From contig QYRS01000004.1 of NCBI GenBank assembly GCA_006503535.1, positions 1,116,001 to 1,180,000 on the forward strand: a stretch of 64,000 bases of DNA, written 5' to 3'. Every line of letters starts with the position of its first letter. Position 1 is the first letter of the stretch. Under the pieces are notes generated by a model. That model made no database searches. It had not been told where the DNA came from and saw only the letters and a list, made by a program, of their open reading frames with translations. Shown here one piece after another: positions 52,189-63,999 of this stretch. The stretch is from Arthrinium phaeospermum (Eukaryota > Ascomycota > Sordariomycetes > Amphisphaeriales > Apiosporaceae). Position numbers and translations under genes: made by a program.

Positions 52189-54200
52189 TCAACCTCCAAC
52201 GGTGGCTTTTTGCACGGCAGATCGCCCTAGTCTCAGTAGCTCCTCCACAAACTGCTCCACCAGTCCAATCCGCATGCCGTCTCCGGGGCCAAGAGTTGGC
52301 GCATGCATATCGTGTATTAGCCTCGGCACCCTTTGCAGTAGCTCCAAATCCTCTCCCGCGCGGGAGTTAAGCGGGCTCGTGAGAATGTTGCAGAAGATGG
52401 TGAGGCTTGCTGACATGGGGTACTGGATGAAGTACCTAAGCACGAACAGGTAAGCAAATGTGCAGTATGAACTACTCCTGGGGCCCAACGCCCAAACTAC
52501 GTACCAAAAGTCCCCACTGTTGAGCACTTGAGATACCACGGGCAGATTTGCCAGTGTGGACCGGCTCGCTTGAAGCGCGAGATGCTGGCAAGAGTTGACG
52601 TTTGCCCTATGATCCACTCCGCCGGACTCGAGGATGCGACAGCGCCCGCTCGCGCTGTGGATCAGAGACAGCAAAAAGTAATATTCGAAATGGATTACCA
52701 AAACATGACACTGCTTTGCCTTGTTCCACCTAGGGTCGAGTTGCATTCGATAAGAAGAGACCAAGCTAGGACGATATTCGGGCGCTATCGAGATTCGCCA
52801 AGACTCCAGCTCAGCATCGAGCTCCCTGATATGCTTCAGTAGGTCGATCTCTGAGGTACGGAATGCCTTGGCGCAGTAAAGATGTCGTATCATGTTAGAC
52901 TTGATGATAGTCAGCCTCATATCACCGGGGATCAGGTCAGCGCCATCTTTGAAGCTGTCAAAGTTATCGATCTCCTTGTAATCTGGCGGCAGCGACAGAT
53001 CGCAATGGTCGTCGTTGATGATGGAAGGATAGCCGGCACGAAGACAAATGTCTTTGTCGTACATGTAGCAATGCCAAAACGCCCTGCGCAGATAGGATTG
53101 GCTAGAGTAAGGGTTGTATTGGGCTGGAGTGGGATCCAGGCTCGGAGGGTCGAGATGTGCTCCGAGCATGGAAGCAAAGCGGTAGGCAACTGACAAGTAC
53201 GTGGCGGCAGCCGCTACATTCCCGGTAAAGATGTTGTGCATGCACTTGCACCATGCCAAGTCAGTTTGACAATACGTCAATACGTACGCAGTGGGTACGA
53301 CTTACTAGCATGGTACAAACTTGTATAGATTCGCTACACGGGCTTGAAAGTATCGCCGGCATCAGGCGGCATGCACGGGCGGCACACTGGTCAGCTTCGA
53401 TCTGCTGCATATCCAGCTGGCCATCCATATGTACCCCAATACATGTGAAGGCCAGAACGCAAGCCCTGGCGCAGAGGACATCGGGCTGGTCCGGGTGGCC
53501 GTTGTAAGCCTTCTCAATAACGTCCGGGAACGAGGCCTCGTCAATGATAGGAAACACATATCGCTTGGTCGACGTGGTAAAGGCCGAGAGATAGGTATCC
53601 ACAATTCTTCTGCTGGGAAGTTCCCATGTACCCGTTATCTGGGTGGGTGCATTGGCTGGACACGAAGGCAACGAAGCAGGCTTAGATCCGGCATGTGCGA
53701 GTATCCACTCCTCGCCTTGCCTCGAGAAGAACGGGATGCCTTGATGGGAGCTAATGCCGCCCAGATGAATCCCGTTAAAGTAAAACCCACCTAGGCCAAG
53801 ATGGGGGATATTATGGTTGACGGGAAGGTTCATGGAACCCAATTCTGTTTCCAGCATGCTGGATGTGGCTGGGTCCAGACCCGGCTGCAGTCGGTTCATT
53901 GAGCCATTCTCTCTGAGACGAACCAGTCAGCGTTGCACAAATTCAAAGTTTGAGATTTCAGTCTGTACCTAATTCGTTTGCGTCGACCAAATGGCCGATT
54001 GAAGGTACATAGTAACCCCTGGTGTTTACACCAATCACACTGGGAAGCCGAGACCGAGTCACAGTGAATCTGAGATGACACAGAAAATCAGCATGCGAGA
54101 TTGGTTGAGGAAGATTGGCGGGTCCCAAAAGCGTAGTTACCTTCCGCTTATGACAGGCGTCGCAGGAACGACCCTTAGACTTGGTGGCTGAAGATGTCAT
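52189..54200 (-). CDS. Zn2Cys6 transcription factor with fungal-specific TF domain
   Basis: Exons 54141-54200, 53969-54069, 53306-53912, 52505-53244 and 52189-52435 (introns 56-71 bp) give 584 residues. The Zn2Cys6 binuclear cluster is complete: Cys 13, 16, 23, 31, 34, 41 (CDACHKRK, then CDWCKHQGLLC), followed by a basic GRRKRIR linker. The cluster is split by an intron after the first two Cys, common in this class. The middle homology (fungal_trans) region starts near residue 130: PSRRIVDTYLSAFTTSTKRY, GNVAAAATYLSVAYRFASML, RRAFWHCYMYDKDICLRAGY. It would act as a nuclear regulator binding CGG-type sites, with a metabolic locus as likely target. The intron before GCAAG|TGC has a less usual acceptor but correct phase and branch site. 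The gene ends 220 bp from the RIP-decayed block. Confidence 0.85.
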
Positions 54201-54419
54201 GTTGCGGGGGGTGATGTGGGAAAGGAGAAACTGCGTCTGCATGGTGTTAGCCAGGGTTTATCCAGCGCTCACTAATCGGGACTTGCGGCAGGCTAGCGCC
54301 AACCTTGTCAAACCCTCTTAGTCAGCGATGGAATCACTGGCTTGGCTTCGGTCTTTTTGAATTCGTCTAGCTTGTAACGGAGCACCCTCCGCCGCAGCTA
54401 TGGCATCCCCACGCTAAAT

Positions 54420-57400
54420 AAGAGTATATCTATTAATTACGATTCTTAATTTTCGATCGGTATAGCTATAAGTTAAAACGAAGCTGTAAAGCGATTTAAA
54501 CTTTTAACTTTTATATTTATTAAAAATAAATAAAAACATTTAAATATCCCTTTATAAATAATTTTTATATATTAATTTAAAATATTATAAATTAAATAAT
54601 TATTTTTTAAAATTTATTTTAAAATTTATAATAATATAATTTTATTTTAAAGTAATATATATAATTTAATTAATTTAAAAAAAATAAAGCTTTATTTAAA
54701 TTTAATATTAATATTTTATCTTTTTTTAATTTTAATTTTAAAAAAGAACGCTACCGGCTTTTACTCTTTATTATCGTTTTTTTATATTAAAGCGCTTACG
54801 ATTACTTTATTTAACGCGTTAATTTTAATTTTAATTTCCCGATAATATTAAAAGTAAGCTAAAATAAATGTCTTTATAAAGTAACTTTTTAATTTTAAAA
54901 AGGTATATTTATAATTTTTTATTTAAATAAATATTTCTTTTTTCTAAGTTAATTAATTTAACGGTTAAACTATTCGATTATATTCGTATATAAATTTACG
55001 ATAGAAATTATAAAATTTTAAAAATGATTATATACTTTTTATAATAATTAGTTGGGTTTAATTTTTAATAACGGCTATTTTATTAAGATTTACGCGGATA
55101 TTATTAATTTTAATAATAAAATTAAAGAATTTAATTTATTTAATATAAAACTCGTATTTTTTAATATTAATTTAAAGGTTTATTTTTTTAAGTTTTTATA
55201 ATACTTTTTTTATATAAACTTCGTAATTTAATTTATTATTAAAATAGATTAAAATATTATTAATATAAACGTTATAAAAATTATTTAAATATTTTATTAA
55301 AAGGTTATTAATATAATATTAAAATATTATAAAATTATTAATTAATTTAAATAAAAGTATTTTATATATATATTATATTATATTTAAAAAGTAATAAATA
55401 TTTTATTTTCGAAACGTATTTAAATACGATAAAATATTTAATAAATATCGATTTTTATAAAAATATATATTAAAAATTCTTATTAATGTCTTTTTAATTA
55501 AAGGTAATAAGTATTAATTTTTTATATAAGTATTTAATTTATAATAGTTTATATAAAATTTTAAGGAATTATTAATTTTTTTATAAATAAAACGAGGATT
55601 ATTTAAGGGGATACGCTAGTTTTAATAAATTTTTTATTAAAATATTTAATAATATACTTTTAATAAGCTTTTAATTTTTTTATAAATATTTTATATAAAG
55701 GGCTATAGTCGAGGTTTTTTAATTTAAAGCCTTTATTTAATTTAATATAATAATTTATACTTAATTAATATAAAATAAAGATATTAAAATTTTTTTTATT
55801 AAATATATTTTTAAAATCTTTATAATAAGGTAATAGTTTTTTTTTTAATTAAGTTTTTAATTCGTTTTTTTTTTTAAAGCGAATAATTTTATTTAATTCT
55901 TTTTTTTTAATATTTAATCGATTTTAAATAAGGTAATAATATATTTAAAGTTATTATATAAAGTAGTTGCTTTTTATATTAATTAATTTTATTATAAATA
56001 AAACGGTAGGAATTTTATTTATTTTCGGAGTATGAATTAAAATTATAATAATAGTATTTTAATTTTTCTTTCGCGGGGATAGTTATATCGAATTCCGTAT
56101 TTTTTAAAAAAGCTTTATTTATTTTTTTAAGTTAAAATTTAATAAAAAACTTTTTTATAAAATAAATAAATCGTTTATTTAAGGAAATTATATATAATTA
56201 ATTTAATTTATTAAAGGTATAAAGGTAGTATTTTTTAATTTAGAATTTTTTTTTTTTAATTCGTAAATTTTTTATTAAACGGCGACGAGGGATAACTCGT
56301 TTTTTTTTAAACGTTTTAAAATCTTTTTAAAATTATTAATTACGGGATAATTTATTAAGCGATAATATCGTTAATATAAATAAATTTAAATTCTTACTTA
56401 TTTTTTTTTTTTTTTTTTAATTTTATTCTTTTTTCGTAATTAAGCGAATTTATTAAAAATTTACCCTCGATATCGAAATAAAGTTTCCGGAAATAAAGTT
56501 TCCGGTATATTTATATTAATTAAATATTAATTAAAATTAAAAGTTTAATCGAAGGGAAAAAATAATTTTCAATAGCGAATATTAAATAAAAAATTATAGT
56601 AATTAAAGAATTTCTTTTTTAAAATTAAGTCGTATTTTATATTTATTATTAATATTACGATTTTTATAAAATTACGTTATTATAAATATAGGTTATAAAT
56701 TAAGGTTATATTAATAGTTTATATTATTTTTTTATTATATTTATTTATTAAATAAAGGGAAAGTATAATTAAAGTTATATATATTAAATATTTAATTATT
56801 TTATTACGGAAACGATTATTAATAAAAATATAATTATTTATTTTTATATTTTATAATATATAATTAATAGTTATTATTAATTTATTATTATATAATGTAT
56901 AAATAATAATTAAAAAATTATTATTAAAATATTTATTAATAAAGTCGTAAAGGATATTAATATTTATTAATTTTATATATTAATAAATATTATTTTTAAA
57001 GGGGAGTTATTTTTTTTTTAAGGTAATTAATTTTTTAAAGCGTTAATAATAATATTAAACTTTTTATTATTTAATATATTTTAATACTTTTAATATTTTA
57101 TAATAATTATATTAATTTTATCTTTATTAATTTAAATAGGGTTAATAACTATTTTTTTTTAAAAGTAATTATAAGAAATATAATTAAGTTTTTAATAAAT
57201 AAAGTATTTATTTTTATTAATAAATTTTTTTAATTTATTAAAGGTTAAATAAATAGAATTATTAATAAGTTTATTTAATTTATTAAAATTAATAGGTTAT
57301 TAGGAATTAAATAAAAATTTATTATTATTATTATTAAAAGGTTTAAAGGAGTTATTTTAAATATTTTTTTTAATTATAACTTTTTTAATTTAAATTTTAA

Positions 57401-60400
57401 AATTATTAACGGTTATAATAGTATAAGCGATTATATTATTAAAAGAGATATTTTTATTATAGAATTTACGGCGGATTTTAAACTATATTTAAGAGGTATA
57501 TTTATAATAAATTTTATTTTTTTATTAAATAGATAAAATTTTAATTAACTTAATAAAATAATAAAAAATAAATTAAAATTTATAAAACTTTTTACTTTAT
57601 ATTTTTAATTTATAAAACTTTTTACGAGTTTTTTAAAAACGATTCGAATTAATATAATAAGCTTTAAAATATTATAATAATTTATTAAAGTTTTTTAAAC
57701 GAATATTATTTTTATATTTAATATAAAGTTTTAATTTTATAATAGTTATATTTTAAATTTAAGAGATAATATAATTATATTTTATTATATTATTTATAAT
57801 AATTTATATTTATATTAAATTTATATATTAAATTATTATAAAAGTTATTTTAAATAAAGTTATTTAAATCGTTAATAAAAAGTTAAGGGTTAAATATTTT
57901 AATAAATCGATAAATAATAAAATCGAAAATATTAATAACGGGTATATCGCTTTTAAAATTATTAATAGTTAAAGAATATAAGTAAACGATTTCGGTAATA
58001 ATATTAATTAACGATATTTTAATACGTTATAATTTAATATCTTTTTAAATAATATTATTATTTTATTTAATAATTTAATTTATTAAATTTTATTAAATCG
58101 TAACGGGATTATTATTAATTCTTTAAAAATAAATTTATTTAAAAGGGTTATTTTTTTAATTTATTTAATAAGGGCTTTATTTTATTAATAATATAAATTT
58201 ATAAATTTATTAATAAAAATTATATTATTATATTCTTTTAATAAAACGTTATATTAAATTAAAATAAGGAAAGATTAAGCTTTAAATTTATAAAAAAGTA
58301 TTTTAAGCTATTTTAAATATAATTTATTAAATTAATCGTAATTTATTAAATTATTAAAACTTAAAAGTGTATTTATATTTATTTAAGTAAACGTATAAAA
58401 TAAGAATTTAAAGTTTCTAAGTTTTTTTTTAAATTTAATAATTAATTAATTAATAATACCGTTAACTTTTTTATTAATTTATTTTTAATTTATTAAATAA
58501 CGTAAGTTATTATAAATATTAAAGTTTATTATATTTTTTTTAATTATAAGGCGTTAATTTGATATATTTATTATTTTATTAAATAGTTTATAATTAATTA
58601 TTATAAAAATTAAATAAGGTATTATAATAAAGTATTAAATCTTATTATTAAATCTTATTAAATTATAAAAAATTTTAAAATCGCTCGATATTAATAACAA
58701 CTAATTATAACGTTTTTTTTATATAAAACGCTTTTTTTTATTAATAATAGCTATCTTTACTATTTTAATCAATTTAAAGTCTTATTTAATCGATTCGTAA
58801 ATCGAGAGAAGTTTAAAAAACGATATAATGCGTGTAATATCGGGTTCTAAGGTCGGAGTATTCGTTAATTAATAAAAAAACTCTATTAATTTAATTTAAA
58901 AAGTTTAAAATAATTTAAAACCTTTTTAAATAAAATAAAGCGATCTTTTAATAATATAATAATAAATTACCGGGATATAATAAATATAACTATATAAATC
59001 GATTTAATTTAACTATTAAAAAATAAAAAAAAAAGGAAATGGAATTATTTTATATCTTATTAATTATATTTAAAATATAATTAACGTATAAGCTTTTTAA
59101 TAACCTTAATAACCTTATTTATTTATATTTAATTAGCTTATCTAGATATCTCTAATTAGGCCATTATATACCGCGTCTTTATAAAATTAAAAAAAGGCCG
59201 TATAAATATAAAAAAAAAGGCCGCGTTAATCCTTAATCGCTATTTAAAAACTCGCCGTAACGAAATAATAAAATAAATAATATTAAAACATTAATAAATA
59301 AAAAATAAAAGAATTAAAATTAATAAATAATCCTTTAATAAATATATTATTATCGATTTATTATTAATCGGTTACTATATAATTAATTAATTTATATACT
59401 TACTTAATTTAATTTATCGCATAAAAAGTAATAAATTTTATATAAATTTTCTTTTTAATATAAATAATAAATTAACGTCCTTTATAAGATAGAAATAAAA
59501 GTATTAATATAAAAAAAAGAAAATAATTTATAATAAAATATAAAATAACTTTAAAATTAATATTTAATTTATAAAAAAAAAAATATTAAAACTTTATCGA
59601 ATTTTTTTAAAAATTATTTTAAAAAAAAATTTATAAAATTAATTACTTTAAAATTTAATAAAAATAAAACGACGATATAAAATTATAATATTATATAAAT
59701 AATTAATAATTAATTAAATATAATATAATATTATTTAAATAAATTAAATAATTAAAAATATTTAATTTTATATTAATTATAAAATATTTTTTTTATTTAT
59801 ATTTTTTTAAAATATATTATATAATTAATATAAATAATAAAGAATAAATAAATAATAATATAATTAATAATAATTTTATATTAAAATAAATAAATATTTT
59901 AAATAATAAAATTAAAAAAATTAAATTTTTAATAATAATAAATAATAAATATTAAATATTATTTTTTTATTATAATTTTTAATTATAATTATTTATTATT
60001 TTTTATAATATAAAATTTAAAATAAATTTAAAATTTATAATAATATTATATTTAATTATAAAAAAAATTATATATTAAATAATAAAATTTTTAAAATTAA
60101 TATAATTAATTTATATATTAATTATATATTATTAAAAATAATAATAAATTAATTAATTTTATATAAAAAATATTATATTTTAAATTTACTTTTAAATATA
60201 TAATAATATTTATATTTAAATATATTATATATATTAATTATTAACGTTTATAATTTTATAAATATAAAATAAAAAGTTAAATTAAATAATAAAATATATT
60301 AATAAATAAAATATAACGTTTTTATAAAATAAAGTAATAAGTTAATATAATCGTTAAGGAATATAATATTATTAAAAAGTAAGTTTCTCGATATTATTAA

Positions 60401-60420
60401 AATACATGTTATATAAGATA
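54420..60420. repeat. RIP-decayed, extremely AT-rich block
   Basis: Composition changes abruptly at about 54420 and returns to normal at about 60420. In between A+T is roughly 85-90%, with TpA-rich runs and almost no CpA/TpG, as expected after repeat-induced point mutation (C-to-T and G-to-A). No open frames above background exist. Translating the minus strand over 54.74-55.77 kb with stops ignored shows a recognisable Ty3/gypsy polymerase, so at least part is an old LTR retrotransposon. 57-60.4 kb is too decayed to identify. The right edge coincides with the break in the helicase gene. Confidence 0.9.
54740..55780 (-). mobile_element. Relic of Ty3/gypsy retrotransposon pol (RT-RNase H)
   Basis: Reading right to left on the minus strand through many stops, the order of reverse transcriptase blocks is kept. 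There is a PLYKIFIKKLKAY segment, then SVSPLNNPRFIYKKINNSLK, then YLLPLIKKTL, the YINNILIY box (the two catalytic Asp codons now read Asn, a G-to-A change), FLKFYNFYRKFIYEYNRIV of the connection, and an RNase H start (REIKIKINALNKV..KPVAF). All replacements are of the type made by RIP. Nothing recognisable follows to the left of 54740, so RNase H end, integrase and the 3' LTR are missing or unreadable. Gag would lie to the right. Confidence 0.75.
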
Positions 60421-60453
60421 TATCTTACAGTAAAAGCTTCTTCCATCTCCGCA

Positions 60454-60807
60454 TTCGAGCTCGGCGGCGACCCGCGTCGCGATCGAGGAGGCAGCCAGAC
60501 GGCAGGGCTGGGTGCATGTGACTGCCTTGGGGGACTCGATATCATCTAGAAAGATCCACCCAGGGATCTGGGTGGTCTTTCCCGTGCCCGTATCGCCGTG
60601 TACGATCATCACCTTGTTTTCCTTGGAACACTGTTAGAATAGCATCCTCAGAGCGGTAAGCGAGCACCTTACATGGTACACCTGGAGAAATGCGTCCTTT
60701 GCATCGGCGATAGGCAGGCCACGGCGTATCTCCAGCAATTTCTTGTACTCTGCAGAAAATGGCTTGCCATTGAGAGGATTGACTTGGTCTTCCATGTTGG
60801 TAGACAT
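60454..60807 (-). pseudogene. N-terminal part of Prp43-like DEAH-box helicase
   Basis: Exon 60673-60807 and the exon beginning at 60630, joined over a 42-bp intron (GTAAGG..ACAG). The frame reads MSTNMEDQVNPLNGKPFSAE, then YKKLLEIRRGLPIADAKDAF (the Prp43/DHX15 N-terminal signature), then VMIVHGDTGTGKTTQIPGW with an intact Walker A, motif Ia-like TCTQPCRLAA (Arg-to-Cys at the second Arg) and RVAAELE. After that the homology stops and the frame runs into the AT-rich block, ending at 60409. The next codons of the family occur at 37896 on the plus strand. Alone it encodes only the P-loop strand and cannot be a helicase. An in-frame ATG at 60852 would add 15 residues. Confidence 0.78.
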
Positions 60808-62248
60808 CTCTGGAAAGCGTGTCGGACAATTTGCACGAAGTTGGAATACCATTGACGTTGCAGAGTTGCATGCGATTACGGGAGATAAGCTTACTGGTGG
60901 CAGTTACTCGGTATTGGTAGGACTGGTAGTGGTAGCTGCCGGCACGGAATAACAGGTCACAGGAGTGGGATAATCTTTGTTTATTCCAGTGCGCGTCAAT
61001 TGGATTGGTAGGATTGTGGGGGATTAGGAGGGACCACACGGCTGCAGACCAGAAGGATTGCGGCGAGAGAGTTGTGGCATGTTTCCTAATGCATCGGCGA
61101 AATGGGTTTATTAACATTGTTTATATAGTCGCGATTGTTGTTGTAGAACAATATCCTTGAATACATCTCGTGAGATGTGAATGCTAATCGAAAGAGGGCG
61201 ACCCCGTTATGATTGAATGAAGAAAGGCTGCCCTTCTCTAATTCGATGAGAAAAAGACCACTATCACAATAGACAGCATCTACTTATGCATTGACTTCGA
61301 TAATGACATACTATTCAACATATGGAACGAATGGATATGCGCTTTTCCTCGGACATGCACTGTTTTACCACTACATATATAAAGGCCTACAGGAGAGTGT
61401 ACTTCAGTAGAAAGCAACGGGAATGTGAGTCACTATTCACCATACTGTGACGGCATGCAGCACAAACCAAAGTGATTCATTGGAGACTTCCTTCGAGCTG
61501 GGAGAGCGTCATCCTGAAAGCTAGTTTTTCTTCCTCCAAAATGCCAACACCCGGCGAATGTGTGACACCGAGGCCGCAAGGTGGGGGACACGCCACCCAA
61601 CGCCACGGTAAGGGATAGGCGATCAGCTGTTGAGACATGCCGTGCATCTTCCCCAGAGGCAAGCAGGCAAAGACGTCATCCTGCCCCAGAAAGGAAAGTG
61701 ACAGGTCTCAAGCCATGCGTTGTCGTAGGGGTCAGATACGCGGGTTGAATACGGGGGGTCGGGTCAGATTGCGGGGAGAAGACATGCATGTATGCACCAG
61801 CAGTCTCCTACATATCTTGGCGATAGGGAAAAGTGATCATCTATCCAAGTTGACGGCCGGCAGCATCGCAACTTCTTGCACTTGTCCGGCTCTTGTTCAT
61901 TATGGTAGGCTCCCGTGGCCCAATCACGGCGGAGCTCGTATCTTTTGTCGGTGACACGGAAATGCTGCGGGTCGGGATCGACGACAAGAGGCTGCATACT
62001 CAAGGGATAGGGAAGCGTAGCTCATCCAGCCATCTCGGGCGACACATTACGTCTGCTGCAGTGTATAAGCCATCCCTTCCGGGCCAAGGAGGGGAAAGAA
62101 GGTGTATGAGTCAACGAGGGACCATATATAAATTGAGTCTAAACATATTCTTGATCTCCCAAATCCGGCGTGGCTCACACGAATCTTTATGGTCACTGTG
62201 ACTCGGTTTCTACACTCGTTTGCTGGTGACAACCAATTCATCGACAAT
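60808..62248. other. Intergenic
   Basis: About 1.4 kb from the helicase N-terminal piece to the But2-like gene. It has short frames only, none with coding bias. The right end contains the TATA box at 62125-62132. Confidence 0.45.
62125..62132 (+). promoter_or_regulatory. TATA box of But2-like gene
   Basis: TATATAAA lies 124 bp upstream of the ATG at 62249. This spacing also argues that the ATG at 62189, which would add 20 residues in front of the signal peptide, is less likely the start. Confidence 0.5.
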
Positions 62249-63084
62249 ATGATACGCCTCCTACTGCTCATCACCTCCACCGTCCTCTCCTTCTCCATCC
62301 TCCCCTCCATCACCACGGCGACCTACACCGTCCTCCCCTACCCGCCCCAGCAAGTCCGGCGCCGGCCCCTACAGGACCACGAATGGGCCCCGAGCCCGCG
62401 AGCGGCGGGCTGCCCAGCGTACCTCGAAGCCAACGAGTACGAGTTCCCGCACTACATCACGCAGATCTCAGCCGCGGAACCGGACCGGGCCTTCGGCCCC
62501 TCGCTGACGGGGCGCTTCACCCCCAACGACATCTCGTCCATCTTCGCCTTCGACATCCCCGCCGACCGCGCCGACGCCAACTGCAGTCTGGTGTTCCTGT
62601 TCCCCCGCCAGGAGCAGCTCACCTCCTCGCACTACACCTACGACGGCCTGGGGACCTTCGTCTTCACGGGCTACGACCCGGGGTACTGCCCGGACCGCGC
62701 CACGACGTTCAACAAGCAGCCACCTTCTACCATGTTTCCGCCGTTTCCGGCGCTGCATATGGAGCCGGGGTATGCTTACACCATTGACGTCGGGCCTTGC
62801 ACGTTTAGCGCGGGCAAATGCGTTTCGGGAAGTAAGTATTCCATTTAACCCTGTTCCCACTCCTCTTCTGATCTTCTGACACTCCTCCGCTTTTCATTGG
62901 TCGGAGAATTGAGGAAGAAGATAGGCCTCCAGCGGTGAGTATGATCATTGCAAGCTAACCTTGTAAACCAGAAACATCCACACCCGACACATTCTTTGAG
63001 TTCTTCCAGAACAGCGACGAGTGTCCAATCGGCGTGTACACCACCTACAGCTACGGCCTGCCTTGCAAGCCGCCGTACTGTTGA
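62249..63084 (+). CDS. But2-domain secreted protein
   Basis: Exons 62249-62831 and 62972-63084, intron 140 bp (GTAAGT..CCAG, Lys codon split A|AA), give 231 residues. Residues 1-24 are a signal peptide (MIRLLLLITSTVLSFSILP). The mature protein carries the pattern of the But2 C-terminal domain: CPAYLEANEYEFPHYITQIS, GPSLTGRFTPNDISSIFAFD, NCSLVFLFPRQEQL, TFVFTGYDPGYCP, and a last Cys-rich end with ECPIGVYTTYSYGLPC. The family was named after the fission yeast Uba3-binding protein But2, but the filamentous-fungal members are secreted, probably cell-surface beta-sandwich proteins of unknown activity. At least six cysteines can pair. GC-rich coding sequence with strong C-ending codons suggests good expression. 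Confidence 0.72.
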
Positions 63085-63315
63085 GAACCATGAATGAAAA
63101 GGCGGTAACGGGGCTTCGAGAAATGAGTCTCGGGGTGGCGAAGATATCTGAACCAGGCAATTGTCCGGAAAGGAGGGATGTTCACTTCAATCACGACCAT
63201 TATCACATGTATGCTTAGATGTACTACATTAACAATGGCGCACATTGCTCATTGGTACTTAACGCTTTCCATTTGCGTATTCTTGTGTGTCAGTGTTGTA
63301 TTCCAATTGTAATAC

Positions 63316-63999
63316 CTAGAGAGCCTCGGACGTGAGACTCATGCCCCGAAGCTCACCAGTCCACCCCGACCCTGCGCCCCCAACCCGAGCCAGCGGCGCC
63401 TCGATAGCGACCGGCGCCCACACATGGAACTGTGACAACACCCCCAGTATGGCCAAGAACTCCTCCCGGGCCCCGTCCCCCGCCCCATCCTGTCGCTTAC
63501 TACTATCCCTATCCAGGTCCTTGACGCTCGCAAAGGTCTGACTGCCTTTGCCGGTAATGTTGAGGCTCACCCAGCGGCCCAGAGGCACCGTCGAGTTGAG
63601 CCGGTAGTACGTCCCCGACGCCAGCAGGGTGAGGTCAGGCGTCAGCATGAGCACCGAGTCGCCGCCGGCCAGCAGCGTCGCGTTGGTCGGGTCCGCGAGT
63701 GAATCGACCCTGAGCTCGAGGGAGAGGGTGTAGTCGCGCCCCTTGGAGCTCAGGGGCGTATGGAGGGTACAGCCGCCGCCGATGGCCAGACCACCGGTGG
63801 CAGTAACGGGGCAGTCCGTGGTAGCGTGGTAGTTGTTGCCCGACGAGTCGTCCAACTGTGTCTGGCCTTCCCGTTCTTCTGTCGGCGCCCTCCTTGACGC
63901 GGCGGCGGCGGCCGGGGAGCGGAAGTCGTACTCGAATATCTTGGACGACTGGGAAGGTATACTGCGTTCCAGATTCTGTCCCGGGATCTTGGGATGCAG
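63316..63999 (-). CDS. C-terminal part of probable GH20-type hexosaminidase
   Basis: A frame open from the right window edge to a stop at 63316, 228 codons; the 5' part is outside. The piece starts LHPKIPGQNLERSIPSQ, then EYDFRSPAAAAASRR and LDDSSGNNYHATTDCPV, followed by a concanavalin/laminin-G-like beta-sandwich: TPLSSKGRDYTLSLELRVDS, GTYYRLNSTVPLGRWVSLNI and EFLAILGVLSQFHVWAPVAI, ending GGAGSGWTGELRGMSLTSEA. From memory of the family this resembles the C-terminal module of fungal GH20 exochitinase/beta-N-acetylhexosaminidase-like proteins, which remodel chitin outside the cell. The catalytic barrel cannot be seen, so the assignment is tentative. Several N-glycosylation sites (NATL, NSTV, NITG) fit a secreted enzyme. 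Confidence 0.5.
   Translation of the reverse strand: MHPKIPGQNLERSIPSQSSKIFEYDFRSPAAAAASRRAPTEEREGQTQLDDSSGNNYHATTDCPVTATGGLAIGGGCTLHTPLSSKGRDYTLSLELRVDSLADPTNATLLAGGDSVLMLTPDLTLLASGTYYRLNSTVPLGRWVSLNITGKGSQTFASVKDLDRDSSKRQDGAGDGAREEFLAILGVLSQFHVWAPVAIEAPLARVGGAGSGWTGELRGMSLTSEAL

Noticed and set aside
60542..61117. 191-codon minus-strand frame over the helicase N-terminal piece
   Set aside because: It reads through in a different frame from the one carrying Walker A and the family signature, and shows no similarity of its own.
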